Positions 8,368-16,180 of a stretch of DNA of 20,080 nucleotides are shown piece by piece. How positions within the stretch are numbered: the stretch's first letter is position 1; the number at the start of each line of letters is the position of its first letter. The position numbers and the translations under genes were made by a program. A model generated the notes under the pieces. That model was not told where the DNA came from, made no database searches, and saw nothing but the letters and a program-made list of their open reading frames with translations. The stretch comes from Spirochaetaceae bacterium (GTDB lineage Bacteria; Spirochaetota; Spirochaetia; SZUA-6; Bin103): positions 1 to 20,080 of the forward strand of contig JAPOQV010000455.1 in assembly GCA_026710565.1 (NCBI GenBank), read 5' to 3'.

Positions 8368-9816
8368 CTAGATCTCCGGACCGACCGCGGCGATGCGCAT
8401 CGGCGCGTAGTGCGTGTCGACGATGCTGCTGTCGCCGGTTGCGCGCGCGCGCCGCCAGATCTCCGCCATCATGTCCCGCCGCCGCTGCGCGTGACGGGGA
8501 TCGGCGCCGAGATTGGTCAACTCGTCAGGATCGGCCGCGAGGTTGTAGAGCTCGTCGTAGTCGAAGCCGTTGAACACGAATTTCCACGCTCCCTGCCAGA
8601 GAATGCGCTGGGTCATCAGGAAGCGGTTGCCGCAGGACTCCGCGTAGGCGCAGTCGTGGTTCGAGGCCGCTCCCACGGGATCGCGCAGCAGGTCCGCGAA
8701 GGACCGGGAGTCCGGCGCCTCGAACGGGGGCGCGCCGGTCAGCTCCAGCAGCGTCGGCGCCACGTCCACCAGCGATACGATCGCATCGACGTCGGAGTCG
8801 GCTACGCCCCCGGGTCCGGCGACGCCGGGCCCGGCGATGACCAGCGGAATCCGGTACGCCTCTTCGAAGGCGCCGAAGTTGTGGGCGTCGAAGCCGTGCG
8901 CGCCGACGTAGCGGCCGTGGTCGCTCATGAACACCACGATCGTGTCGTCCAGGACCTGCAGCCGCTCGAGCTGATCCAGGAGCGCCCCGACCTGCGCGTC
9001 GAGCTCGCCGATCAGGGCGTAATACACCGCCCGCGCCTGGCGCCACTCGCGCTCGGTGATAGCGCCGAACACCTCGCGCTGGCGCCGGTAGATCGCGGGG
9101 CTGTGGGCGAAGGTGTCTCCCAGACTGGCGGGCAGGTCGATGGCGTCCAGGTCATATCCGAGGTAGGCATCGCGGTTGGCGATGAGCGGGACGTTGGGCT
9201 CGGCGAAGCTGACGCAGCAGGCCCAGGGGCTGCCGCCTGCCACCGCGGACTCCACGAACTGCTGCGCGGCGCGGGTCGTCGCCGCGAAGGCGCGCCGCTC
9301 GGTCGGCACCGGCGTCGCCGCGTAGTGCAGGACGGGACGATAGCCGTCCGGGCCCTCGTCGTAGCGCACCGGAGCGGCGCCGTCGAGGAGGTCGGCGGTA
9401 GCGGTGACACCCGCCCCCAGCGCCCGCTGCGCGGCGGCGTGGTCGCTGCCTCCCTCCTGCCACCCGAAGCGGCGCAGGTCGTTGCTGCGCTCAATGTGCC
9501 ACTTGCCGAAATAGGCGGTCCGATAGCCGGCATCGCACAGCCCCTGCGCCCAGTGCGGATAGGCGGTCCGCAGCACGCACTGGTCGTCGTCCACGGTGTG
9601 CTCCACCTGCAGCACGCCGTGGTTGTGCGGAAGCACCCCCGTCATCAGGCTGGCGCGGGCCGGTGAGCAGGTGAACTGGACGGTGTAGGCGCGGCGGAAA
9701 CGCAGGCCGCGCGCGGCGATCCGGTCGACGTTGGGCGTGCGGCAGAGCGACTCGGGAAACGTGGTCTGCGCCTGCATGCCGTCCGGCACCACCAGGAGCA
9801 GGTTGGGTCGCGTCAC
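8368..9816 (-). CDS. Type I (formylglycine) sulfatase
   Basis: Arylsulfatase-type hydrolase of 482 residues that should release sulfate from a sulfated sugar or other ester. The modification site is C50-S-P-A-R54 followed by ASLMTG, the C-x-P-x-R signature whose cysteine becomes formylglycine. The N-terminal strand with a metal aspartate is NLLLVVPDG (D12), and a second metal/active-site strand is VVFMSDHGRYVGAHG near residues 290-305. The start was set at GTG 9816 because it directly precedes the canonical sulfatase N-terminus (TRPNLLLVV); the upstream frame is a shadow of the aminotransferase gene. GTG overlaps the aminotransferase stop by four bases (GTGA), which indicates translational coupling. 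No signal peptide is visible, unlike most marine polysaccharide sulfatases, so it may act in the cytoplasm. A formylglycine-generating enzyme would have to be encoded elsewhere. Confidence 0.92.
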   Translation of the reverse strand: MTRPNLLLVVPDGMQAQTTFPESLCRTPNVDRIAARGLRFRRAYTVQFTCSPARASLMTGVLPHNHGVLQVEHTVDDDQCVLRTAYPHWAQGLCDAGYRTAYFGKWHIERSNDLRRFGWQEGGSDHAAAQRALGAGVTATADLLDGAAPVRYDEGPDGYRPVLHYAATPVPTERRAFAATTRAAQQFVESAVAGGSPWACCVSFAEPNVPLIANRDAYLGYDLDAIDLPASLGDTFAHSPAIYRRQREVFGAITEREWRQARAVYYALIGELDAQVGALLDQLERLQVLDDTIVVFMSDHGRYVGAHGFDAHNFGAFEEAYRIPLVIAGPGVAGPGGVADSDVDAIVSLVDVAPTLLELTGAPPFEAPDSRSFADLLRDPVGAASNHDCAYAESCGNRFLMTQRILWQGAWKFVFNGFDYDELYNLAADPDELTNLGADPRHAQRRRDMMAEIWRRARATGDSSIVDTHYAPMRIAAVGPEI

Positions 9817-11060
9817 CCCAGCCGTCCCATGACCCTGGTGACCGCCGCCGCCACGTCGTGCGCGTCCCGATCGCTCCAGTCCAGGGACAGGGTGTACTCC
9901 CCCACCCGGGCCAGGAGATCCTCGGCTATCGGGCAGGTGCCCGGGGCGTAGCTGACGTCCCCGCCGTAGGTCCTCGGATCCCACGGGCCGGCGCCGGCAT
10001 GCCACAGCCGCCGCTGCTGAAACACGTCCCGCACGTAGATCGGCCGGCCGCCATACGGCGTCGACAGCGGCACGCCCTCCGCAGCCAGCGCCTCCTTCGC
10101 AGCCCCGGCCAGCTCCGCCGTGTCGAAGATCAGGATGGCGGAGGCGCCAACATCTGCGTCGCTGCCGGCGCGCCGGCGCTGGCGTACTCCGGCGCAGTCG
10201 TCCACGGCCGTGCCGATGATGCCGCATACTTTCTGCAGCCGCTGCCGCACCCGGTCGAGCTTCCCGAGCTGCACCCGCAGGATGGCGGCGGCGACCTCGG
10301 TCAGGCGGTAATTCTCGCCGAACAACTCATTGGTCTCCGGGATGGCACCGTTCCCCTTGCGGGCGGAGCCATTGTCGTGCAGCGCGATCGCCCGGGCGGC
10401 CAGATCCGGATCGTCGGTGGCGACCATCCCGCCCTCGCCGGCGGTGAGCACCTTGTTCATCTGGAAGCTGAAGGCGTTGATCCGGCCGCGCGCACCGACC
10501 TGGAAGCCGTCGTCGCGGGCTCCGAGGGACTGGGCGCAGTCCTCGATTACCGGTACTCCGTGCGCGTTCGCGACGTCCAGGATGGGCTGCAACGGCACCG
10601 CAAGCCCGCGCCAGTGCACGACCATGATCGCCCTGGTACGTGGCGTGATGCAGGCTGCGATGCCGGCGGGGCTGATCTGGAGGTCATCGTCGACGTCGGC
10701 GAACACCGGAACGGCGCCCGCGGCCACCACCGCGTTGGCGCAGCCGACGAACGTCGCCGGCGGCAGGATCACCTCGTCCCCCGGCCCCACCCCCGTCGCG
10801 CGGAGGGCGACGATGAGGGCGGCCGTCCCGGAGCTGACCCCGAGGGCGTGAGTCACCGCGAGGCGGGCTGCGAACGCCCGCTCAAGCTCCTCGGCGTTCC
10901 CTGCTACCTGCGGCCCGTAGTACCGGAACGGCGAGCGCCGCTCCAACACCTCGCGGACGGCGCGTAACTCTTCATCGTCGATGGCGGTCGCGCCGGGGTA
11001 GCCGCCCGGCAGCGGCGCGGAGCGAACCGGCGTCCGCCCGTCGATCAGCGACCGTTCCAT
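9813..11060 (-). CDS. DegT/DnrJ/EryC1/StrS-family PLP-dependent aminotransferase
   Basis: PLP-dependent sugar aminotransferase-type protein, 415 residues, the usual size for the family. Visible elements are the phosphate-binding region SSGTAAL at about 76-82, the aspartate that pairs with the PLP ring nitrogen in VIEDCAQS (D174), and the Schiff-base lysine K203 in FSFQMNKVLTAGEGG. Family members aminate keto-sugar nucleotides for antibiotics and surface glycans, or make compounds such as 3-amino-5-hydroxybenzoate; no nucleotide-sugar dehydratase is nearby to decide between these. ATG 11060 follows the PhyH stop by 22 bases, and the stop overlaps the sulfatase start, so it lies mid-operon. The catalytic set looks complete. 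Confidence 0.92.
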   Translation of the reverse strand: MERSLIDGRTPVRSAPLPGGYPGATAIDDEELRAVREVLERRSPFRYYGPQVAGNAEELERAFAARLAVTHALGVSSGTAALIVALRATGVGPGDEVILPPATFVGCANAVVAAGAVPVFADVDDDLQISPAGIAACITPRTRAIMVVHWRGLAVPLQPILDVANAHGVPVIEDCAQSLGARDDGFQVGARGRINAFSFQMNKVLTAGEGGMVATDDPDLAARAIALHDNGSARKGNGAIPETNELFGENYRLTEVAAAILRVQLGKLDRVRQRLQKVCGIIGTAVDDCAGVRQRRRAGSDADVGASAILIFDTAELAGAAKEALAAEGVPLSTPYGGRPIYVRDVFQQRRLWHAGAGPWDPRTYGGDVSYAPGTCPIAEDLLARVGEYTLSLDWSDRDAHDVAAAVTRVMGRLG

Positions 11061-11082
11061 CGGCAGTACGCCTTGTCCGGCG

Positions 11083-11868
11083 TCAGCGCACGCAGCCAGG
11101 AAAGCTCCGCCCGGCGATGCTCAGGTACTCCGGCCCCGGACCGTCCCCGGTGTAGCGCGAGCGCGCGCTCATGTAGGACAGCGCGATCGCGCGGCGCCAG
11201 TGGTCGGACGAGTTCGGCGCCGTGTAGTGCGGCAGCAGTGCGTGGAAGAACAACCCGCCGCCGGCCGTGACCGGCGCCAGCACCAGGTCGTCCATTGAGT
11301 AACGGTCCTGCTCGATGACGTAATCGTCCGTCACGTGCGTGTGCGGCTGCGCTCCCCGCCTGTGCGCGCCGGGCAGCACGCCCATGCAGCCGTTCTCCGG
11401 CGTCGCGTCATCCAGGGCGAACCAGCACGAGCACTCGCTCTGCGGCTCGATCGGCCAGTAGGGCGCGTCCTGGTGCATGCCCTTGGAGGAGCCCACGTGC
11501 GGGGGCTTCATGAGCAGCGCATTGCGGAACATCTTCACGTCCGGTCCCAGGAGCTGCGTGATGACGGCGACGATCGCAGGATCGGTGCCGAGCGCCCGGA
11601 ACAGGTCGTCGTGCTCGACCAGGCCGTCGATCTTGCGGATGCCGTCGCCGGGGTCGTCGACCCGCTCCTCTCCCCGCGTCACCCGCGGCTCGATCTGCAC
11701 GCGCAGCGCGCCGGCGTCGCGCCCGCCGTGCGTGTACTCCCGGACGCGGTCGCCGAGCGCCGCGACCCGCTCCGGGTCGATCAGGTCCTCCACGACCAGG
11801 AAGCCGTCGCGGTCGAAGCGGGCCAGATGCTCGTCCGTCAGGTGGACCGGCGTCGTCGTCTTACCCAT
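11083..11868 (-). CDS. Phytanoyl-CoA dioxygenase (PhyH) family Fe(II)/2-oxoglutarate oxygenase
   Basis: Full-length PhyH-family oxygenase of 261 residues. The Fe ligands are H132-x-D134 (MHQDAPYW) and H214 (LLPHYTAPNSS); R225/R226 behind it are positioned to bind 2-oxoglutarate. The central NGCMGVLPGAHRRG motif is at about 160-172. Substrate is unknown; the setting with an aminotransferase and sulfatase suggests hydroxylation of a sugar-like or amino-containing metabolite, which is inference. It is the first gene of the minus-strand run. ATG 11868 has no Shine-Dalgarno but lies 9 bases after a -10-like TACCAT, consistent with a leaderless message. It is a useful comparison for the broken PhyH gene at 18630. 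Confidence 0.92.
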   Translation of the reverse strand: MGKTTTPVHLTDEHLARFDRDGFLVVEDLIDPERVAALGDRVREYTHGGRDAGALRVQIEPRVTRGEERVDDPGDGIRKIDGLVEHDDLFRALGTDPAIVAVITQLLGPDVKMFRNALLMKPPHVGSSKGMHQDAPYWPIEPQSECSCWFALDDATPENGCMGVLPGAHRRGAQPHTHVTDDYVIEQDRYSMDDLVLAPVTAGGGLFFHALLPHYTAPNSSDHWRRAIALSYMSARSRYTGDGPGPEYLSIAGRSFPGCVR

Positions 11869-11877
11869 GGTCCGGCG

Positions 11878-11907
11878 ATGGTAGGCGCCGGCAACGGTTA
11901 TCGTCGA
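11878..11907 (-). promoter_or_regulatory. Candidate promoter for the PhyH-aminotransferase-sulfatase operon
   Basis: Minus-strand TCGACG (11907-11902), an 18-base spacer and TACCAT (11883-11878) lie directly before the ATG at 11868. The 9-base distance from the -10 element to the start codon and the lack of a Shine-Dalgarno sequence point to a leaderless or near-leaderless transcript. The hexamers only partly match consensus, so this rests on resemblance to the sites at 5722-5750 and 13102-13130. Confidence 0.35.
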
Positions 11908-11989
11908 GCGGCGTGGGCCTCACCGTCTCGGCCAAGCCTCCCCCGGAATGCCTGATCGGAGTTTCGCGGGCGGTCGTCCGCAGCGCCAG

Positions 11990-13039
11990 TCAGCCGCCGT
12001 GGTCCGCGGTACAGGCCATCCGGACCGCCAGCAGGTTCTCGGTCGGCGTGCCGTAGGGGACCACCGCGGTGCCGACGATGAAGCCCGGCAGGTCCGCCCC
12101 TTCCGCCACCACCTGCGTGGCGGTCTCGAACACCTCGTCGGGCGTGGCCGACGCCACGAACTGCGGCGACATGTTGCGCCGCACCGATCGTCCCGCCTCG
12201 CGGCAGCGCGCGGACCATGCCGGCCAGTCGGCGGTGAAGTCGCACAGCAGGTTGTTGGCGCCGGTCGCAAGCAGGGAGTCGATGATGCGTGTCGTGTTGC
12301 CGCCGATGATGAGCGGCACGTCTCTCACGCCAAGCTGCCCGAAGTGCTCGACGATCGACCGCGTGAACGGCAGGACGTACTCCCGGTACATCTTCGGCGA
12401 CAGCAGGTCCGGCGATGCCTGCGAATCGAACAGGATCACCTCGGCTCCGGCATCGATGTAGGCGGCGCCGAACTCCTTGATGATGGCGGTGCAGTACTCC
12501 AGCAGCCGCTTGGAGGCGTCGGGATCGTCCCAGCAGCACAGGAAGAACTCCTCCGCCCCCATCAGGCTGATCGCCAGCGAGAACGGCCCGGACAGGGCGC
12601 CGCGAATCCAGACGTCGCCGCCCAGCTCCGCGACCACCCGGCGCGTGGCCTCGATGTTTACCGGCATCCGCCCGTCGCGCAGCGGATTCGGGACGGGGCG
12701 GCTCGCGAAGTCCGTGGAGGCGTCCACCACGTGGTCGCCGGGGCGGATGCCGGGGATGCTGGTGTCGTCGCCCTCGTAGAAGGTGACCCGGCAGCCGGCC
12801 GCCTCCGCTTCCAGGTTGTACACGTCGAGCCCGATGGTGAGCGCGTCCGGTTGCAGGGCGGCGTACTCGGCCAGCACCGCGCGCGAGAGCAGGTCGGCGT
12901 CCCGTGACACCCGTGACGGCGTGTCGTCCAGGAAGAACGCCTTGTGCTCGTAGACGGCCGGCAGAAACAGCGGCCGCCGTCCTCCGGCCGGAGCCGGTTC
13001 GCAGCGGAGCACCTTCCGCACCTCGTCTCTCGTCGCCAT
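11990..13039 (-). CDS. Uroporphyrinogen decarboxylase (URO-D)-family protein, probably not heme-related
   Basis: URO-D-fold TIM-barrel protein of 349 residues from ATG 13039. The family includes HemE and the corrinoid:coenzyme methyltransferases (MtaA/MtbA type). Here the gene sits among sugar and oxygenase genes rather than heme genes, so a HemE role is unlikely. Family features include LFDSQASPDLLSPKMYREYV and an RNMSPQFVASATPDEV segment. At the place where methyltransferases carry the zinc motif H-x-C-G, this protein reads IIGGN (residues about 244-248), so two zinc ligands appear replaced; a later Cys (about 266) remains. Zinc-dependent methyl transfer is therefore doubtful. An upstream GTG at 13108 is possible, but 13039 has GGCGGA ahead of it and fits the family. 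It is separated from the downstream PhyH gene by 121 bases. Confidence 0.85.
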   Translation of the reverse strand: MATRDEVRKVLRCEPAPAGGRRPLFLPAVYEHKAFFLDDTPSRVSRDADLLSRAVLAEYAALQPDALTIGLDVYNLEAEAAGCRVTFYEGDDTSIPGIRPGDHVVDASTDFASRPVPNPLRDGRMPVNIEATRRVVAELGGDVWIRGALSGPFSLAISLMGAEEFFLCCWDDPDASKRLLEYCTAIIKEFGAAYIDAGAEVILFDSQASPDLLSPKMYREYVLPFTRSIVEHFGQLGVRDVPLIIGGNTTRIIDSLLATGANNLLCDFTADWPAWSARCREAGRSVRRNMSPQFVASATPDEVFETATQVVAEGADLPGFIVGTAVVPYGTPTENLLAVRMACTADHGG

Positions 13040-13055
13040 CAAGCCGTCCGCCGAC

Positions 13056-13084
13056 AGGGTAGCGCCGCCTCGTCCGGCACGCAA
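13056..13084 (-). promoter_or_regulatory. Candidate promoter for the URO-D-family gene
   Basis: Minus strand TTGCGT (13084-13079), 17-base spacer, TACCCT (13061-13056), with the ATG at 13039 lying 16 bases after the -10 element and a GGCGGA between them. The -10 hexamer is identical to that of the divergent lyase promoter. The -35 match is weak (three of six), so this is tentative. Confidence 0.3.
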
Positions 13085-13101
13085 AGCGGGCCGAGGCTTC
13101 A

Positions 13102-13130
13102 TCGACACAGAATCGGGCCTCCGCTACCCT
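13102..13130 (+). promoter_or_regulatory. Candidate promoter for the oligogalacturonate lyase-like gene
   Basis: Plus strand TCGACA (five of six bases of TTGACA), a 17-base spacer and TACCCT, with the GTG start only 6 bases further on at 13137. No Shine-Dalgarno precedes the GTG, so the message may be leaderless. It lies in the divergent gap shared with the URO-D-family gene, where one regulator could control both directions; no operator palindrome was seen. Confidence 0.45.
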
Positions 13131-13136
13131 CGGGCC

Positions 13137-14288
13137 GTGACACCCGCGCTCGGAGCGGCGCTGCCCAGCGAGTACCGGAGGGCCACCGATCCGGTGACCG
13201 GCACCACCATCCACCAGCTCACCGAAGCGGCCTGCATCAACCACGCGCCGTTCTTCCTGACCAGCGCGTTCACGCCGGACGAGCGGCACGTGCTGTTCAC
13301 GTCCTATCGCGGAGGCGCGCCGCAGCTCTACGAGGTGGAGTTGCTCGACGGACCGATCCGCCGGCTCACCGGCGTCGAAGGCCTGCACCCCTACTCCGCG
13401 GTCATCGCCGCGGATGGGAACGAGGTGCTCTACACCCGCAGCGAAGGCGGCGCCGAGCCGGCCGGCGTCATCGAGGCGGTGAACCGCCGCGACCTCTCGC
13501 GCCGCGTCATCCACCGGCTGCCGGGCGCGCAGCTCGCCGAATGCAGCGTGTCCGCCGACGGCGCCTGGGTGGTCACGGCGATGAAACGCGACGGGCGCAA
13601 CGGGTTCCTGGTCGCGGCCACCTCGGGGGCAGGCGGACAGGTGGCCCTGGAGTTCCCCCGCACGGTGATCCATCCGCAGTTCCATCCAGCCGACGCCGAC
13701 TGGATCGAGTTTGCCGGCGATCCGGCGCCGCGCATGTTCCGGGTCCGCCGCGACGGCACCGGACTCGAGTGCCTGTACGAGCACGACAACGAGGTGTTCG
13801 TCGTGCACGAGACCTTCCTCGGCAGCTCGCAGGACCTGGTGTTCGTGGAGTGGCCGCGGGCGCTGCGCCGGCTGTGCTGGGACTCGGGAAAGGTCGACAC
13901 GATCGCGGAACTCAACGCCTGGCACATCGCCCCCAACCGGGCCGGGACACGCATCGTCTGCGACACCAACCACCCCGACCGCGGGCTGCTCGTCATCGAG
14001 GTGGCCACCGGCGAGTGGCGGGTGGTCTGCCACCCGCACAGCTCCAACGGCGGCACGCAGTGGCGGACTTCGCGCTACGCGCTGGCGGAGGACTTCGCGC
14101 GGGCGGCCAGCGAAGCGGGCGAGCACAGGAACTCGGACGGACCGCTGAGCTGGATGGAGTCCCCCACGGACACGGTCTACGGCCCGCAGTGGTCGCATCC
14201 GCACCCGGCATTCAGTCCCTCCGAACGGTACGTGAGCTACACCTCGGACGCCGGCGGCTTCCCACAGGTCTACCTGGCCGAGCCATAG
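13137..14288 (+). CDS. Oligogalacturonate lyase-like (PL22) beta-propeller protein
   Basis: TolB-like propeller of 383 residues resembling oligogalacturonate lyase, the cytoplasmic enzyme that cleaves unsaturated di-galacturonate from pectin into 5-keto-4-deoxyuronate. The N-terminus (DPVTGTTIHQLTE, FTPDERHVLFTSYRGG) is typical of the family. The manganese-binding cluster is recognisable near the end as Q351-W-S-H354-P-H356, matching the Q/H/H set reported for the Yersinia enzyme; H299 or H301 could supply the fourth ligand. No signal peptide is visible, as expected for a cytoplasmic enzyme. The GTG at 13137 is the first plausible start and has a promoter-like pair directly upstream. Other uronate-catabolism genes (KduI/KduD/KdgF type) are not in the window, so a related uronide may be the substrate. 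Confidence 0.82.
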   Translation: MTPALGAALPSEYRRATDPVTGTTIHQLTEAACINHAPFFLTSAFTPDERHVLFTSYRGGAPQLYEVELLDGPIRRLTGVEGLHPYSAVIAADGNEVLYTRSEGGAEPAGVIEAVNRRDLSRRVIHRLPGAQLAECSVSADGAWVVTAMKRDGRNGFLVAATSGAGGQVALEFPRTVIHPQFHPADADWIEFAGDPAPRMFRVRRDGTGLECLYEHDNEVFVVHETFLGSSQDLVFVEWPRALRRLCWDSGKVDTIAELNAWHIAPNRAGTRIVCDTNHPDRGLLVIEVATGEWRVVCHPHSSNGGTQWRTSRYALAEDFARAASEAGEHRNSDGPLSWMESPTDTVYGPQWSHPHPAFSPSERYVSYTSDAGGFPQVYLAEP

Positions 14289-14380
14289 TCGACGACGGTC
14301 TTTGCTCCTGCGGCGACTGGTGAGGAACTGACGGCCTCTCCCCCCGCACAACAACGCGGCATGCTACGCATGGAGATCCT

Positions 14381-15916
14381 ATGAATCGTCCTTCGGACCT
14401 GCGAGCCTGCCATGCTGGGTACTCCGCATTGCGCGCTGAGTTGTCGGCTTGGCTGACGCAAAGCGTGCGCAGCGACGGTCCCGGCCCCAACGGCGGCGGG
14501 GAGGACGAGGCCAACTACGCCCTGGCGTGGTTCGGGCACTACCTGGTCACCCGCGAGCCGGCGATCGCCGACCGGTTTCGCGAGCTGCTCGCCGCGCTCG
14601 CCGCGTGGGTCGAGACGAGTTGCTTCCACGGCTACGAGCCCGAGGCGGAGGCCCACCACGGCACCGAGCCGTTCATCCTGTTCCTGCCGCGCTACCTGGC
14701 CCTGTTCCCGCAGGATCGCACCGCCGTGCGGCTGCTGCTGGACGCCGCCGAGCACGTCGGCAACTGGTGCGCGGACGTGCCGGCCTGGTTCGACCACCGG
14801 CGCGGCTGCTTCCGTTCCTTTCACATCGGTTCGCGGGTGGTGGGACACGATCCCCGCTTCGCCTTCGAGCTCGCCGAGCACCTCCGCTTCCTGCACCTCG
14901 CCCTCGCCGCCTACCGCGTGTCGGGCGAGTCCCGCTACCTGGAGTGGGCCGACCGCTACGGCAGCGTGTGGGCGCGCCGCATCGCCGCGGTGGAAGACCG
15001 CTTTCCGCTGCTGTGGACCCAGGACGGCAAGCCCGTCCACGAAGCAGAGGTCGCCGGCCGGCCGATCGCGTCCGCGGCAGGAGCGGGCCATCACGCGGCC
15101 GGCGATCCGCTGTCCGGCGTCGAGAACCTGCTGGCCTCCGGCGCAATGTACGCCCTGGGCGACCTCTACCAGGCGACGGGCGCCGAACGGTACCGCACGG
15201 CCGCGCGCCGATTGGCGGAGCCGCTGGTCGCCGAGTTGGCCGACCCGTACGCCGACCCCGCAGCCGCCGCGCTCTGTCACTACCGCCAGACGTTCGGCGA
15301 CCGCTCCCTGGACGACGCCATTCGCGCGCAGTTCGAGCGCTTCGCCCCGCCGTCGCAGCGAACGCTGGCGATGGTCTTCCCCGAGGAGCAGGGCCGCCGC
15401 GCGCCCGGCGTCGGCCGGCGCAGGGACATGATCCACTGGGCAGAGTGGCGCGAAGACGGCTCCACCCGGCCAACGAACGAACCGTGTACCGCCGCCCTGA
15501 CGCTGGCCTACCGAATGACCGGCGACGCCGGCTACGCCGCACGCGCCCTCGACGCCGCGGCGCGCAAGCTGGCCATGGCCCGCCGGGTGCTGCGCGGCGG
15601 CCGCGAGCACGCCGACATGGGCGGCGCCGTCTGCTCGGTGGCCGCCGGCCACGGCCGCAACTGGGGCGCCGGCGCGGTGACCTGCTGCTATGGCCCGCTG
15701 CTGCTGGGAACCTGCGACCGGATGGGCGCCCTGACGCCCCGGATCGAGCTCGACGATGCGCCGGCCGGCCTGCTCTCCCTGGTGTCCGACGACCGGGTGC
15801 TCTTCTACAACGGCAACGCGGACTCCCTCGCCTGCCGCTGGCGCCAGACCGGGACCGGCCGCTGGCACGAGCTCAGCCTCTCCGCAGGTTCCGAGACGAC
15901 CGCCCCGCTCTCCTGA
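14381..15916 (+). CDS. Unrecognised protein with an alpha/alpha-toroid-like helical pattern, probable carbohydrate-active enzyme
   Basis: A 511-residue protein that I cannot assign to a named family. Repeated helical pairs rich in Tyr, His and Trp, such as residues around AYRVSGESRYLEWADRYG and ALGDLYQATGAERYRTAA, give the pattern of an (alpha/alpha)6 toroid, the fold of many glycosidases and polysaccharide lyases. Conserved-looking polar or aromatic segments include HYRQTFGD, DMIHWAEWREDG and VTCCYGPLLLG; the last contains a Cys-Cys pair. A short beta-rich tail closes the protein. No signal peptide is seen. ATG 14381 has GGAG five bases upstream. The gene lies 92 bases after the lyase-like gene and before two glycosidase-like propellers, so a role in oligosaccharide breakdown is inferred from fold impression and neighbours. 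Confidence 0.78.
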   Translation: MNRPSDLRACHAGYSALRAELSAWLTQSVRSDGPGPNGGGEDEANYALAWFGHYLVTREPAIADRFRELLAALAAWVETSCFHGYEPEAEAHHGTEPFILFLPRYLALFPQDRTAVRLLLDAAEHVGNWCADVPAWFDHRRGCFRSFHIGSRVVGHDPRFAFELAEHLRFLHLALAAYRVSGESRYLEWADRYGSVWARRIAAVEDRFPLLWTQDGKPVHEAEVAGRPIASAAGAGHHAAGDPLSGVENLLASGAMYALGDLYQATGAERYRTAARRLAEPLVAELADPYADPAAAALCHYRQTFGDRSLDDAIRAQFERFAPPSQRTLAMVFPEEQGRRAPGVGRRRDMIHWAEWREDGSTRPTNEPCTAALTLAYRMTGDAGYAARALDAAARKLAMARRVLRGGREHADMGGAVCSVAAGHGRNWGAGAVTCCYGPLLLGTCDRMGALTPRIELDDAPAGLLSLVSDDRVLFYNGNADSLACRWRQTGTGRWHELSLSAGSETTAPLS

Positions 15917-15990
15917 CCCCGCCGTCCTGGAGTTCTCGGCCACCGCCGAGCGGCAGCTCGCCCGGCTCCGCAAGCCCGACCTGCTGAGCG

Positions 15991-16104
15991 TCCTGCGTCG
16001 ATCGTTTCGTGCGTCGCGCGTGCGAGGGCCAGCGCTTCCAGGCCGGATCCGGCGAGCACGAGGTCGACCTCCATTCCCGAGGCGTGAACGAGCGGGATGA
16101 CGTC
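15991..16104 (-). pseudogene. Remnant of a nucleotidyltransferase-like (AbiEii/DUF6036-type) gene
   Basis: Within the 264-base gap between two plus-strand genes, the minus strand encodes about 38 residues, DVIPLVHASGMEVDLVLAG then SGLEALALARATHETIDAG, that resemble the central strand of nucleotidyltransferase-fold proteins (pattern SG-x-x-VDLV-x-A-x-x-x-x-E-x-x-A-x-x-RA). Neither the N-terminal G-S motif nor the C-terminal domain with a PKD motif can be found on either side, so it would be a decayed fragment. The match is by eye and short; chance resemblance is possible. Confidence 0.35.
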
Positions 16105-16180
16105 GGGGGCGAGCACCGGCACCGTCACAATTCCCGTCCCATGGTGCGGATAGATGGTACCATGACGCCCGTTTCGAACC

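Noticed and set aside
14449..15987. Second long plus-strand frame across the toroid-like gene
   Set aside because: Arg/Pro/Gly-rich translation typical of an off-frame in high-GC DNA; no domain pattern, whereas the frame from 14381 has one.
15926..16010. ParE/RelE-like fragment (VLEFSATAERQLARL) on the plus strand
   Set aside because: Only about 15 residues resemble a toxin N-terminus, with no continuation or antitoxin partner.
16154..16163. Perfect palindrome ATGGTACCAT upstream of the 311-residue propeller gene, as a possible operator
   Set aside because: A single 10-bp palindrome without a second copy or a nearby regulator gene; chance is likely.
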